Shown: positions 44,120 to 52,919, counted from the stretch's first letter. The stretch: DNA of 64,000 nucleotides from Paenibacillus spiritus (GCF_008710135.1 NZ_VYKK01000018.1:1-64000), one strand, 5' to 3'. Numbers and translations are program-made. The notes: a model not told the origin generated them from the sequence alone.

Positions 44120-44623
44120 TTAATAATTCGATTTGTAAGTGGACTTCACGTCATCGGACGCCTTCTTCGCTTCGTCCGTGACATCCTTTGTCGCCTTCTT
44201 CGCTTCGTCGGAGACTTCCTTGGAAGCTTCGGCGACATCATCCGCTACATCGGCGGAAGAATCGGTGACCGTATCGCCGATCTTCTTGCCGGTCTCCGAC
44301 AGCGTAGAAGCAATCTGCTGCTTGCTGTCGGCAACGGTCGTGAAGATGTCGGACGCCTTGGCCGACACTGTGGAGGCCAGATCAGACGCCTTCTCGCCGA
44401 CGGTAGAAGCCAGCGATTTGGTCTTCTCGGTGACAACGCCGGTCAGTTCCTTGGTCTTGTCGCTGGCAGTTCCGAATTTCTCCGAAAGATCGCTGCGCAG
44501 CTCCGTGCCCGGTTTCGGAGCGAACAGGAGTGCAGCTGCAGCTCCGAGCAGTCCTCCGATAAATACGCCTTTGACAAAAGTATTGCTGCTTTGTGCCGGA
44601 TATTCCGTTTCTGCTTTGTTCAT
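44120..44623 (-). CDS. YtxH-domain stress protein
   Basis: This 167-residue protein has an N-terminal Gly-rich membrane helix (FVKGVFIGGLLGAAAALLFA) and the PKPGTELR motif of YtxH. A long Ala/Lys/Ser/Asp-rich helical tail follows with degenerate 11-residue repeats (KASDLASTVSAKASDIFTTV, EASKEVSDEAKKATKDVTDE) similar to LEA proteins. YtxH is a SigB-dependent stress protein in Bacillus. ATG 44623 follows AAGGAGTG. It lies 41 nt behind the GlsB-like gene and probably shares its promoter. Confidence 0.85.
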   Translation of the reverse strand: MNKAETEYPAQSSNTFVKGVFIGGLLGAAAALLFAPKPGTELRSDLSEKFGTASDKTKELTGVVTEKTKSLASTVGEKASDLASTVSAKASDIFTTVADSKQQIASTLSETGKKIGDTVTDSSADVADDVAEASKEVSDEAKKATKDVTDEAKKASDDVKSTYKSNY

Positions 44624-44664
44624 TGCGATTCACTCCTTATCAATATAGTAGGATTGCCGCAGAA

Positions 44665-44922
44665 TCAGGAGGCGCGCCGTATGATTCTGGAGAACAGCCC
44701 CAGAATGAAGACCAACAGCGCGGTTCCAAGAACGGCAGGGACAACGGCAAAGTGGCCGATGACCGGGCCGAAGCTGCCGAACAGATACGAACCCAGCCAA
44801 GCGCCGATAAATCCGGCAACCATGGAGCCGATAATGCCGCCGGGCATTTTGCCGCCGGCAATGGCGTCGCCGATGATGCCGATGATAATGGCCATAATCA
44901 GGCTAATCAGAAGTCCCCACAT
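44665..44922 (-). CDS. GlsB/YeaQ/YmgE family membrane protein
   Basis: This 85-residue protein has about three membrane helices with Gly motifs (LIMAIIIGIIGDAIAGGKMP, GGIIGSMVAGFIGAWLGSYL, GPVIGHFAVVPAVLG). It is of the transglycosylase-associated/general stress type. AAAGGAGG precedes ATG 44922. It is the first gene of a two-gene operon with YtxH, behind a GTTTCA-N14-GTTTAT element. Confidence 0.88.
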   Translation of the reverse strand: MWGLLISLIMAIIIGIIGDAIAGGKMPGGIIGSMVAGFIGAWLGSYLFGSFGPVIGHFAVVPAVLGTALLVFILGLFSRIIRRAS

Positions 44923-44980
44923 GCTCTTGCCTCCTTTTTGGCGAAATCCTCAATCTCTTGAAGCTGATCTTACTTCGTAT

Positions 44981-45006
44981 ATAAACGCGGCATTTTGCCC
45001 TGAAAC
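44981..45006 (-). promoter_or_regulatory. Candidate SigB promoter for GlsB-YtxH
   Basis: On the minus strand GTTTCA (45006-45001), 14-nt spacer, GTTTAT (44986-44981). CGC precedes the -10 both here and in the DUF1328 promoter. Confidence 0.5.
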
Positions 45007-45062
45007 ATTCCGGCCGGGCGTGAGGGAGTGGGGGAGCGCCTCTGATTAGGGAGTGGCGGAAC

Positions 45063-45098
45063 GGGTAATTTTTACATAAATCAAGCGCCTAATTACCC
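45063..45098. promoter_or_regulatory. Inverted repeat upstream of the pirin gene
   Basis: GGGTAATT (45063-45070) and AATTACCC (45091-45098) are perfect arms 20 nt apart. They lie 34 nt before the start and could be an operator. No T-run follows. Confidence 0.35.
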
Positions 45099-45131
45099 AA
45101 AAATTCTGAACAACCATGGAGGTGCATTACA

Positions 45132-45851
45132 ATGATTAAGGTAGTGAGTTCGGCGGAGAGACATACGTCTAATAAGGGATGGATACACAGCGAGTTCAGT
45201 TTTGCCTTTAAGGATTATGACGATCCCGCCAATGCCCATTTCGGCAGCCTGCTGGCCCACAACGACAATCAACTGGAGCCGAATCAAGGGCTGCACGAAC
45301 ACCCGCATCATGACTTGGAAATAGTCACCTATGTAGTAGAAGGTACGCTGCATCACCAGGACAGCTTAGGCAACCATGCCGATCTTCAGGCTGGATCGGT
45401 TCAGGTCATGAGCGCCGGAACCGGCATTCAGCACTCTGAGACCAATCCGCTCGAAGACGGGAGCGTCCGATTCCTGCAAGTGTGGCTGCTCCCGCAGCAG
45501 GCCGGACTTCAGCCGGCCTGGGACGCCAAGCATTATCCGCGGGAATTCCGGCTCAATCGGCTGCTGCCGATCGTTTCGGGCAGAGGAGAAGAAGGAACGC
45601 TTACGGTCAATGAAGACGCAGCGATGTATGTCTCCGCTCTGGAGACCGGACAGGAACTGCATTATCCGCAGCCGAACGAGCGGCGGACCCATCTGTATGT
45701 CCTCTCCGGTCATGCGGAACTGGACATCGGGGAAGAGCGCTTCCGGTTGGGACCCGGAGATGCGGCGCGCATCCGCGGCAGCCATGACCTGCGAATTCGG
45801 GGAACAGGGAGCGGAGAAGATGCGGAACTGGTGCTGATTGATCTTCCTTAG
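45132..45851 (+). CDS. Pirin family protein (YhhW-like)
   Basis: This 239-residue bicupin has the metal-binding set in the N-terminal cupin: HEHPHHDLEIVTYVVEG (His residues) and GIQHSETNP (His, Glu). Members of this size are quercetin 2,3-dioxygenase-type or redox-linked proteins. ATG 45132 follows TGGAGGTGC. Monocistronic, with a strong terminator. The physiological substrate is unknown. Confidence 0.9.
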   Translation: MIKVVSSAERHTSNKGWIHSEFSFAFKDYDDPANAHFGSLLAHNDNQLEPNQGLHEHPHHDLEIVTYVVEGTLHHQDSLGNHADLQAGSVQVMSAGTGIQHSETNPLEDGSVRFLQVWLLPQQAGLQPAWDAKHYPREFRLNRLLPIVSGRGEEGTLTVNEDAAMYVSALETGQELHYPQPNERRTHLYVLSGHAELDIGEERFRLGPGDAARIRGSHDLRIRGTGSGEDAELVLIDLP

Positions 45852-45871
45852 ACTTGAGACATGTGGACCTG

Positions 45872-45921
45872 CAACAGGCCCGCCCGATCTTCCTGTAACA
45901 ACGGAAGATCAGGCGGGCCTG
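45872..45921. terminator. Bidirectional terminator
   Basis: ACAGGCCCGCC..GATCTTCC pairs with GGAAGATC.AGGCGGGCCTGT. It separates the pirin gene from the convergent DUF1128 gene. Confidence 0.8.
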
Positions 45922-45950
45922 TGTCATAGGCGGGGAGACAGATAGGGGAA

Positions 45951-46178
45951 CTAGCTGTTCTTGCGCAGACGCCCAAGCTCGGAGACGAGCGCTTCTACCT
46001 GCGCGATGCTGAGCCGGTCACTGCCGGTTGCAACCTCATAGATGTCGCGGATATCTTCATACTGCTCGACCGAGAAGGCCGAAGCCTGCATGGCGGCAGC
46101 CGTGGCCATCTTCAGACTGCTCTTGATGCTCTCGATCATGAACTCGACGCCTTTCTGGCTCGGTTTGGACAAATCCAT
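45951..46178 (-). CDS. DUF1128 protein (YfkI-like)
   Basis: This 75-residue helical cytoplasmic protein (VEFMIESIKSSLKMATAAAM, FSVEQYEDIRDIYEVATGSD, VEALVSELGRLRK) matches the Bacillus YfkI family in length and pattern. ATG 46178 has AAGGAAG upstream. Function unknown. Confidence 0.85.
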   Translation of the reverse strand: MDLSKPSQKGVEFMIESIKSSLKMATAAAMQASAFSVEQYEDIRDIYEVATGSDRLSIAQVEALVSELGRLRKNS

Positions 46179-46313
46179 CCTGTTCTTCCTTTCTTCCTTG
46201 GAGGTTCCCTGTATTTTATCATGGGAGACCTGCCCGGCACCATCCCGGTTTGGCAACGCCGCCGGGAAATGTGATAGAGTGAGGATACAAGCCGGGTGGA
46301 GAGGAGGAAGAGT

Positions 46314-46877
46314 ATGGCAGGCTGGGAACAGCACAACGGAGGCAGCGGACGCGTCAAAATGGACGGCGGCCGGCTGACCTCGTTCTTCGCCGAAATTGCG
46401 GAGAAGCATCATCCGGATGAGATCGTCTTCCTGTGCATCGGCACAGACCGTTCGACGGGAGACGCACTGGGCCCGCTGACCGGCAGTCTGCTGGCGGCGG
46501 CCGGGTTTCCCCATGTGATCGGCACGCTTCCGGCCCCGTGCGATGCCGATACCTTCGGTGCCCTGGCAGCGGGAATTCAGCCGGGCCGGATCATTGTAGC
46601 GATTGACGCCTGCCTGGGACCGCCCTGGGCGGTGGGCTTCTGCTTCGCGGCAGAGGGACCCCTTCATCCGGCGCAGTCGATCGGCCTGGTTCTTCCGGCG
46701 GTCGGAGACTACAGTGTGGCGGCAGTCGTGGCCGCAGCCGGTCCGAAGCCGTACCGGACGCTTCAGACCACGCCCCTTCACCGGGTCATGGGCATGGCCG
46801 ACCAGATCGCAGCGGCAGCGGCGGCCGGGTTCGGCATCGGGAGGCCGGGAGTTTCAAGCGGGGGAGACCGGGCTTAA
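46314..46877 (+). CDS. yyaC: Spore protease YyaC
   Basis: This 187-residue protein of the YyaC/GPR-fold family has IVFLCIGTDRSTGDALGPLT near the N-terminus, VIGTLPAPCDADTF, and RIIVAIDACLGPP with the conserved Asp. The related GPR degrades small acid-soluble spore proteins; YyaC is conserved in spore formers. ATG 46314 follows GGAGGAAG. Its presence supports an endospore-forming host. Confidence 0.9.
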   Translation: MAGWEQHNGGSGRVKMDGGRLTSFFAEIAEKHHPDEIVFLCIGTDRSTGDALGPLTGSLLAAAGFPHVIGTLPAPCDADTFGALAAGIQPGRIIVAIDACLGPPWAVGFCFAAEGPLHPAQSIGLVLPAVGDYSVAAVVAAAGPKPYRTLQTTPLHRVMGMADQIAAAAAAGFGIGRPGVSSGGDRA

Positions 46878-46940
46878 TGAATAGTATCCGCTCAGAATTA
46901 CATAATTCGCTACTTAATGAACAGAAAGAAGGAAGCATTC

Positions 46941-47735
46941 ATGGAAGCCGTTCGTTGTGAAGGAAGCCCCATCTGCTGCAGCGATCAAGGGCAAGGAGAA
47001 GCGCTGGTGCTTCTGCATGGATTCTGCGGAAGCGCCTATTACTGGGAGAAGGTAGTTCCGCTTCTGGAGGACCGGTTCCGGGTTATCGTCCCCGATCTGC
47101 GCGGGCATGGCGCATCCGATGCGCCGCTCGGCGCGTACAGCATGGATCAAATGGCCGACGATGTCCGTGATCTGCTGGATGCCCTGGAGATAGAGAAGGC
47201 AGTGCTGCTGGGACATTCCATGGGCGGATACATAGCGCTGTCTTTCGCCCAGCGCCATGCTTCCCGGCTGAACGCCTTTGGACTTATTCATTCCACGGCC
47301 TTTCCGGACAGCGACGAAGCGAAGGAGAAGCGGCTGAACGCCGTCAGCGCAATCCGCGCACAGGGCATCACATCCTTCGTAGACGGGCTTGTGCCCGGAC
47401 TGTTCGCGCCGGCGACGGCGGAATCGGCACCGGAGCTGATCCGGCGCGCGCAAGAGATCGGTTACCGTACGCCTCCGCAGGGAGCCGAGGGCGCGGCGCT
47501 CGGCATGCGGGAGCGGCCCGACCGCCGAGACGTTGTCTCTGCCAGCGCTCTTCCGGTTCTTCTCGTAGCCGGCGAGAAAGACGGTCTGGCTCCTCCGGAG
47601 CGGGTATTCACCTCAGACAAGCCGCATGTGGTCCAAGCCTTGATCGCCGGCGCCGGCCATATGAGCATGATGGAAGCGCCGGACCAGCTGGCGGAGATTA
47701 TCCGGGATTTTGCCGAAGCGGCCATCCGCCTTTAG
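46941..47735 (+). CDS. Alpha/beta hydrolase
   Basis: This 264-residue protein has the alpha/beta hydrolase fold: oxyanion HGFCGSAYYW, DLRGHGASD, nucleophile GHSMGG (Ser near 95), acid GEKDGLAPP and GAGHMSMMEAPD with the catalytic His. ATG 46941 follows AAGGAAG; an in-frame ATG 24 nt earlier lacks a site. Substrate unknown. Cytoplasmic. Confidence 0.9.
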   Translation: MEAVRCEGSPICCSDQGQGEALVLLHGFCGSAYYWEKVVPLLEDRFRVIVPDLRGHGASDAPLGAYSMDQMADDVRDLLDALEIEKAVLLGHSMGGYIALSFAQRHASRLNAFGLIHSTAFPDSDEAKEKRLNAVSAIRAQGITSFVDGLVPGLFAPATAESAPELIRRAQEIGYRTPPQGAEGAALGMRERPDRRDVVSASALPVLLVAGEKDGLAPPERVFTSDKPHVVQALIAGAGHMSMMEAPDQLAEIIRDFAEAAIRL

Positions 47736-47802
47736 AGGCGCGTTCGAGCCGTCGGAACTGAGGGAGCGAGTGCGGCAAAGATGGAGCGCTGAAAGGAAGC
47801 AT

Positions 47803-47845
47803 GACAGGAAGAAAGGCCGTCCGGGGGACGGCCTTTCTTCCTGTC
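47803..47845. terminator. Bidirectional terminator
   Basis: GACAGGAAGAAAGGCCGT pairs perfectly with ACGGCCTTTCTTCCTGTC. It ends the hydrolase gene and the convergent MFS gene. Confidence 0.9.
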
Positions 47846-47881
47846 TTTCTGACAACACATCCGGCGCATGAGGCCGTCCGT

Positions 47882-49234
47882 TTAACGGAAACGGCGTATC
47901 GCAGGCAGAGCGAGGGCGGATGCAAGGGCGGCGATGCCAAGCGCGGCGAAGATGGCGATGGCGACAACGCCACCGATTCCGTCTGCCAGCCAGCCGATGG
48001 CGACGAGACCAAAAGGCAAAAGAGCGAACGAGCCCATCATATCGAGACTGGCGACCCGGCCGAACACCTCCTGCGGCACCAGTTCCTGAAGGCTGATCTC
48101 CCAGATCAGTCCGAAGATCATCATTCCGAAGCCCTCGGCGGCAAAGAGCGCAATCGCCGCTTCGGGTCCGGGAGCAAGCGGCAGTGCAAGTAGCGCCAGC
48201 CCGCTGAGGATCGCGCCTCCGTAGGCCATAACGCCCCGGTGGCGGCGTCCTGCGCCGCTGCCGACCAGAAGCCCTCCGGCAATCGCCCCGCAGCCCGCGC
48301 CCGTTACGGCAAAACCGTAAATATAAGGCTGCCAGCCATGATGAACCTTGAACAGCCACGGCAGAAGCACTGTCGTAATGCCCGTGAAGCAGATATTGAC
48401 GAAGGCAAAGACGATAATCGTTACCCAGAGCCAAGGATGAGAGCGGAGAACGGCGATTCCTTCGCGAAAATCGGCCTTCCAGTCAGCTGTCCCGGCCGTC
48501 TCGGTTCCGGCGGCGGTCCCGTTCGCGGTCTCACGGTCAGCCGGAACCGCCAGAGCAGTCTCTGCCGCAGCCGACGAATGAGCGGCGAGGGCGGGAAGCT
48601 GCCGGACGAGAGCCGAGCGGAGGTAGAAGAGGAAGAGCAGGGAGGCCAGATAAGTCAGGGCATCCAGCCCGAATCCGAACCCGGCGGACCAGTGGGAGAT
48701 GAGCAATCCGCCCGCCGACGGCCCGATCAGCCGGATGCCCTGCATGCTGATCTGCGAGACGGAATTGGCGGCAACGCGGATCTCCGGCGTGAACACAGAG
48801 GCTCGGACCGCCGAATAGGCGGGCTGAAACAGCCCGTCCATGAGGCCGTACAGCCCTACCAGCACCAGCAGCAGCGGAATGCCGAGCACACCGGTCAATG
48901 CCAGCACGGAAGTGGCTCCCATAACCGCGCAGCGAAGAATATCCGCCAGCATCATAATCCGGATACGGTCATAGCGGTCAACGAGATGCCCGGCAACCGG
49001 CAGAATCAGTACATTCGGCAGCATGTAGACAGCCATCACAATGCCCATGCGGGTCGACGAGCCGGTCAGCGAGTAGACGAGCACAGGCAGAATGACCAGC
49101 GTAATCGAGCTGCCGAAGAAGGAGATCAGGTGGCCGAGCCAGAGGTAACGAAAGGCGGGGGAACGGGTGAAAGGAGCGGCAAAACGCCGCCAGCGCTTTT
49201 CCCGGAGAGGCTCTGTCGTTTCGGCGGGAATCAC
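47882..49234 (-). CDS. MFS efflux transporter
   Basis: This 450-residue protein has about twelve membrane segments of the macrolide-efflux-like MFS branch (FRYLWLGHLISFFGSSITLV, HLVDRYDRIRIMMLADI loop 2-3, GLYGLMDGLFQPAYSAVRAS). A low-complexity Ala/Thr loop sits in the middle, near residues 215-255. It starts at GTG 49234 with AAGGTGA upstream, and this start overlaps the stop of the regulator gene by 4 nt (GTGA). The substrate is unknown; drug or metabolite export is inferred from the family. Confidence 0.88.
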   Translation of the reverse strand: MIPAETTEPLREKRWRRFAAPFTRSPAFRYLWLGHLISFFGSSITLVILPVLVYSLTGSSTRMGIVMAVYMLPNVLILPVAGHLVDRYDRIRIMMLADILRCAVMGATSVLALTGVLGIPLLLVLVGLYGLMDGLFQPAYSAVRASVFTPEIRVAANSVSQISMQGIRLIGPSAGGLLISHWSAGFGFGLDALTYLASLLFLFYLRSALVRQLPALAAHSSAAAETALAVPADRETANGTAAGTETAGTADWKADFREGIAVLRSHPWLWVTIIVFAFVNICFTGITTVLLPWLFKVHHGWQPYIYGFAVTGAGCGAIAGGLLVGSGAGRRHRGVMAYGGAILSGLALLALPLAPGPEAAIALFAAEGFGMMIFGLIWEISLQELVPQEVFGRVASLDMMGSFALLPFGLVAIGWLADGIGGVVAIAIFAALGIAALASALALPAIRRFR

Positions 49235-49731
49235 GGGCGTTCACCTTCCTTATCCGAAGAAGCTTCCAACCGCCAGGCAGTGACCTCAAGTCCGTACTCT
49301 TCGCCGTCGGTGGCCGCAGCCTCCCAGCGGGCAATCAGTTCCATCATCTCCTGCCGGAACCTGCGGAAATCCGCGTCCGACAAGCTGAGCCGGCTGGTCA
49401 GGCGCTCCGCGACCTGTTCCTGGGCAACCGGAAGACGGCTTGCGCCGGAGCCCGGCCAGTTGAACCAGGTGCCTGGAGAACGGTAGAATTTCTGGACAAC
49501 GCCGCCGGAGACTTCCGTCCGCACCAGTTCCACGAGACCGCCTTCATACAGTTTCTGCAGATGGTAGTGAATGTTGCCGGGCGTTTTGCCGAGCCGGTCC
49601 GCCACCTGTTTCGAGGTAAGCGGCTCGCCCGCAAGGGCGTGCATAATCTTGACGCGCAGCACGTTCTCCAGCAGCCGGGCCTGCTCTTCCGTAATCTGGA
49701 GCACAGAGCTATCCTCAGGGAGCTTATTCAT
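49231..49731 (-). CDS. ArsR-like winged-helix regulator
   Basis: This 166-residue protein has a winged helix at about 18-85 (RVKIMHALAGEPLTSKQVAD, TPGNIHYHLQKLYEGGLVEL) and a C-terminal dimer/ligand part. ATG 49731 follows GAGGGG; the frame extends upstream without a site. It is translationally coupled to the MFS gene. The palindrome at 49805 upstream is a likely operator, so the pair is probably self-regulated. Confidence 0.87.
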   Translation of the reverse strand: MNKLPEDSSVLQITEEQARLLENVLRVKIMHALAGEPLTSKQVADRLGKTPGNIHYHLQKLYEGGLVELVRTEVSGGVVQKFYRSPGTWFNWPGSGASRLPVAQEQVAERLTSRLSLSDADFRRFRQEMMELIARWEAAATDGEEYGLEVTAWRLEASSDKEGERP

Positions 49732-49787
49732 GGCCCCTCTTCCTTTCCGGGAACGACGCCTATGAAGCCTTGACGCTTCAGGCATAT

Positions 49788-49823
49788 CGATCTGTAAAAT
49801 AGTTCGATCTGTAATACAGATCG
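49788..49823. promoter_or_regulatory. Palindromic operator of the regulator-MFS operon
   Basis: Positions 49805-49823 read CGATCTGTA-A-TACAGATCG, a perfect palindrome. An extra half-site CGATCTGTA stands at 49788-49796, 17 nt away, about 1.6 helical turns. Confidence 0.65.
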
Positions 49824-49971
49824 TTGTCGGTTCCAGCTTAACGGAGCGAAACGCCTCCTGTCAAGACAAGGGAGGGCTCCCCTTCCGGGAACATGGCAAT
49901 CAGCGGACGGATCATATAAGATTAGAAGGGTAATGCGTCCGAATGCTGCGAGTACAAAGGGGGAGTTGTCC

Positions 49972-50673
49972 ATGTTCCGGCGGGATTACATTGTCCGCAT
50001 GATCGAAGATATGACGGCTATGGTAGCCAAGGTATTCAGCCTGAAGCAGGAGCGCAAGACAACGGAAGCGCTCTGGGAGATCGACGAGCTTCTGAACCGG
50101 CATTTTCGCCTCAATTCCCGATTGCTCAATTCCCTTTCGGTCGACGATGTGATCGCCATGTTCCGGCTTGGCGGAACGCTGGAGGCGGACCGCCTTCAGG
50201 GCGCTGCCCGGATGCTTCAGGAGGAAGCGCTGATCTATGATGACAGAGGGCGGGAGGACGAGTCCCTTCCCCGCTGGATGAAGACGCTCCATTTCTATTT
50301 GGCTGCCCGGGAGAACGGAGCCGATACCGGACTCATCGGGCTGGATGACGAGATTGACCGGGTGCTTGCCCGGGTGAACGGTCTGCTTTTGCCGGCCAAG
50401 ACCGAGAGGCTGCTCGTCCCTTATCTGGAAGAGCGGGGACGCTACGCCAAGGCGGAGGACGCGCTCTTCCGGCTGGCGGAGCAGGGGGAAGACGCCGCGG
50501 CTATGGGCCGCAGCTTCTATGGCAGACTGGCGGCTGAGGACCCGGACAAGCTGGAACAAGGCGGACTTCCGCTGGAAGAAGTGGTTCAGGGAAGACAAGA
50601 GTGGGAGCGGTTGTACGGACAAGGGAATACCGGAGAAGAAGAGAACGGACAAGGAGAGGAGAAGGAACAATGA
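49972..50673 (+). CDS. DUF6483 family protein
   Basis: This 233-residue helical cytoplasmic protein starts MFRRDYIVRMIEDMTAMVAK, continues FSLKQERKTTEALWEIDELL and ends with a Glu/Gly-rich tail. The first 115 or so residues match the DUF6483 pattern. ATG 49972 follows GGGGGAG. Its stop overlaps the PhzF start (ATGA), so the two are co-translated. Function unknown. Confidence 0.75.
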   Translation: MFRRDYIVRMIEDMTAMVAKVFSLKQERKTTEALWEIDELLNRHFRLNSRLLNSLSVDDVIAMFRLGGTLEADRLQGAARMLQEEALIYDDRGREDESLPRWMKTLHFYLAARENGADTGLIGLDDEIDRVLARVNGLLLPAKTERLLVPYLEERGRYAKAEDALFRLAEQGEDAAAMGRSFYGRLAAEDPDKLEQGGLPLEEVVQGRQEWERLYGQGNTGEEENGQGEEKEQ

Positions 50674-51539
50674 GCATCCCTCTATATATTGTTGACGCTT
50701 TTGCCGCAGGTCCTTACACGGGCAACCCTGCGGCCGTATGTCTGCTGGACAGGGCTCCGGACGAGCGGTTCATGGCCCTGACCGCTGCGGAGATGAACCT
50801 GTCGGAGACCGCCTTTGCATGGCCTGAAGAAGAAGGATACCGGCTGCGCTGGTTCACGCCCGAGACAGAGGTGGAGCTGTGCGGGCATGCCACTCTGGCA
50901 ACCGCACATGCGCTCTGGGCATCGGGAAGATTGAGCCACGACGACCCGGCGCTCTTTCATACCCGGAGCGGGCTGCTGACGGCCATCCGCTCCCCCGAAG
51001 GCGGAATTATTCTGAACTTCCCTGCGTATGAACTGCTGCCGGCGTCGTATCCGGGGATGGCCTCCGCGCTCGGCGTGGAGGATTCCGAATTGGAGGAAGT
51101 GTGGACTTACGGCTCCAACGCGCTGGCCGTTCTGTCCAGCGAGCGGGCAGTCCGGGAGCTGTCGCCCGATTTCGCGGCCCTGCGGAGCCTTCCGGTCCAC
51201 GCAGTGGCCGTAACGGCCAAAGGCCCGGACGCGGAACGGGGCGGAGAGGCCGGAGCCTATCATTTTGTCTCCCGGTTCTTCGCTCCGGCCATCGGCGTGG
51301 AGGAGGATCCGGTAACCGGCTCTGCCCATGCCGCGCTGGCTCCCTACTGGTCATCGCGGCTGAATCTTGACTGCATGACCGGCTATCAGGCGTCCCGCCG
51401 GGGAGGGACGGTCGGAGTGCGGCTGGAGGAAGGACGTGTACATCTCACCGGCCAGGCGGTTACCGTCGTAAGGGGCGAACTGCTGACAGACGTTCCGCTT
51501 GCTTCTCCCGACGGAAGCGGCACAACGATTCGGAATTGA
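50670..51539 (+). CDS. PhzF family isomerase/epimerase
   Basis: This 289-residue protein has the two-lobed PhzF fold: VDAFAAGPYTGNPAAVCLLD, catalytic Glu46 in MNLSETAF, FTPETEVELCGHATLA and GVEEDPVTGSAHAALAPYW. The family isomerises or epimerises small acidic metabolites; no phenazine genes are near. ATG 50670 overlaps the preceding stop, and AGGAGAAGG precedes it. The next gene overlaps or closely follows its stop. Confidence 0.92.
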   Translation: MSIPLYIVDAFAAGPYTGNPAAVCLLDRAPDERFMALTAAEMNLSETAFAWPEEEGYRLRWFTPETEVELCGHATLATAHALWASGRLSHDDPALFHTRSGLLTAIRSPEGGIILNFPAYELLPASYPGMASALGVEDSELEEVWTYGSNALAVLSSERAVRELSPDFAALRSLPVHAVAVTAKGPDAERGGEAGAYHFVSRFFAPAIGVEEDPVTGSAHAALAPYWSSRLNLDCMTGYQASRRGGTVGVRLEEGRVHLTGQAVTVVRGELLTDVPLASPDGSGTTIRN

Positions 51540-51553
51540 ATGAAAGCGAGTGT

Positions 51554-52762
51554 ATGCATGTGGAATCTTTAACGGAATTAATTAACCGCCTGATCGGCGG
51601 GCAGGCTCTGATTGCGGCAACGCTCAGCCAGCTTCGCCGCAAGGAAGGCGCTCTGTATACCAAGGTCGCCGTGAAACCGGTTGAACTGAAGGATGGCCTG
51701 CGCTATCAGTTCGCGGGCTATACGGATACCCAGGTGCAGCACCGGAATCTTACGCCCCATGAAGCGGCGGACGAGCTGAGTGCGCTGCTTGCCGGGACAT
51801 ACCGGCAGGCGCTGTTCTGTGCGGCTGATTCCGATTACCAGGTGCTCATCAGCAAGAAGAACAAGGCGGCGATTCTGAAGAAGCCGGCGACGAAGCAGGC
51901 GGCGCCGGATCTGGCCCATAACCGGCGCAAGCAGTATGTGCTGGAAGAAGGCGAGCCGGTTCCTTTTCTGGTGGAACTGGGCATTATGAATGCCGAAGGC
52001 CGGGTGCTGGCCAAGAAGTACGACAAGTTCCGGCAGATCAACCGCTTCCTGGAGATGGTCGAGGATGTGCTGCCGCATTTGCCGCAGAACCGCCCGCTCA
52101 CCATTGTCGATTTCGGCTGCGGCAAGTCCTACCTGACCTTTGCCCTGTATCATTATCTTGCCGTCCGAGAAGGACGCGAGCTGAATATCGTCGGCCTTGA
52201 CCTGAAAGCCGAGGTCATCCGCCACTGCAGCGAGCTTGCCGGCCGGCTGAATTATGGCCGGCTGAAATTCCTGGTCGGCGATATCGCCGAATACAACGAG
52301 CTGGAGCGGGTGGATATGGTCGTGACGCTCCATGCCTGCGATACCGCCACCGACGCCGCGCTCGACAAGGCTGTGCGCTGGGGCGCCTCCGTGATTCTCT
52401 CGGTTCCCTGCTGCCAGCACGAGCTGTTCGGCCAGGTAGAGAGCGAAGTGCTGGAGCCGCTGCTGTCGCACGGCATCCTCAAGGAGCGCTTCTCGGCGCT
52501 CGCCACCGATGCTATCCGCGCCAAGCTGCTTGATGTTATGGGCTACCGAACTCAGCTTCTGGAGTTCATTGATATGGAGCACACGCCCAAGAACATTCTG
52601 ATCCGCGCCGTCCGCGGCCCGGCAGGAAGCGAGCCGGAAGCAGGAACCGGGCCGGGAAGGCTGGCTGCCTGGCAGGAATACCGGGCTTTCCGCGATTTTC
52701 TCGGAGTCCGTCCGTATCTGGAACGGACCTGCGCCGACCTGCTGCCTTCGACCGGGGAGTAA
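51554..52762 (+). CDS. Class I SAM-dependent methyltransferase (Methyltransf_32 type)
   Basis: This protein of about 402 residues has an N-terminal domain of about 150 residues (RKEGALYTKVAVKPVELKDG, HNRRKQYVLEEG). A Rossmann methyltransferase core follows with motif I TIVDFGCGKSYLTFALYHYL, NIVGLDLK and VVTLHACDTATDAAL, then SVPCCQHEL. The CCQHE motif and architecture fit the METTL25/Methyltransf_32 group, possibly RNA-acting. The start is uncertain: TTG 51536 overlaps the PhzF stop, ATG 51554 has AGCGAG close by, and GTG 51560 is spaced better. Confidence 0.85.
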   Translation: MHVESLTELINRLIGGQALIAATLSQLRRKEGALYTKVAVKPVELKDGLRYQFAGYTDTQVQHRNLTPHEAADELSALLAGTYRQALFCAADSDYQVLISKKNKAAILKKPATKQAAPDLAHNRRKQYVLEEGEPVPFLVELGIMNAEGRVLAKKYDKFRQINRFLEMVEDVLPHLPQNRPLTIVDFGCGKSYLTFALYHYLAVREGRELNIVGLDLKAEVIRHCSELAGRLNYGRLKFLVGDIAEYNELERVDMVVTLHACDTATDAALDKAVRWGASVILSVPCCQHELFGQVESEVLEPLLSHGILKERFSALATDAIRAKLLDVMGYRTQLLEFIDMEHTPKNILIRAVRGPAGSEPEAGTGPGRLAAWQEYRAFRDFLGVRPYLERTCADLLPSTGE

Positions 52763-52794
52763 GGAGAACAGGCACCCGCTCGGAACGAACATGA

Positions 52795-52819
52795 AGGCCG
52801 CTGCTGAAGCGGCCTTTTT
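52795..52819 (+). terminator. Terminator of the DUF6483-PhzF-methyltransferase operon
   Basis: GGCCGCT pairs with AGCGGCC, followed by TTTTTT. Confidence 0.85.
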
Positions 52820-52919
52820 TGCTGTGCTTATCAAGGCGGCTCCTCGCCGTCTGTTGAAAGACGCTGCTTCGGGCAAGACTGGTAGAAAGTCTGCAAGAAC
52901 AGGGAAGGAGGGAGGAAGC

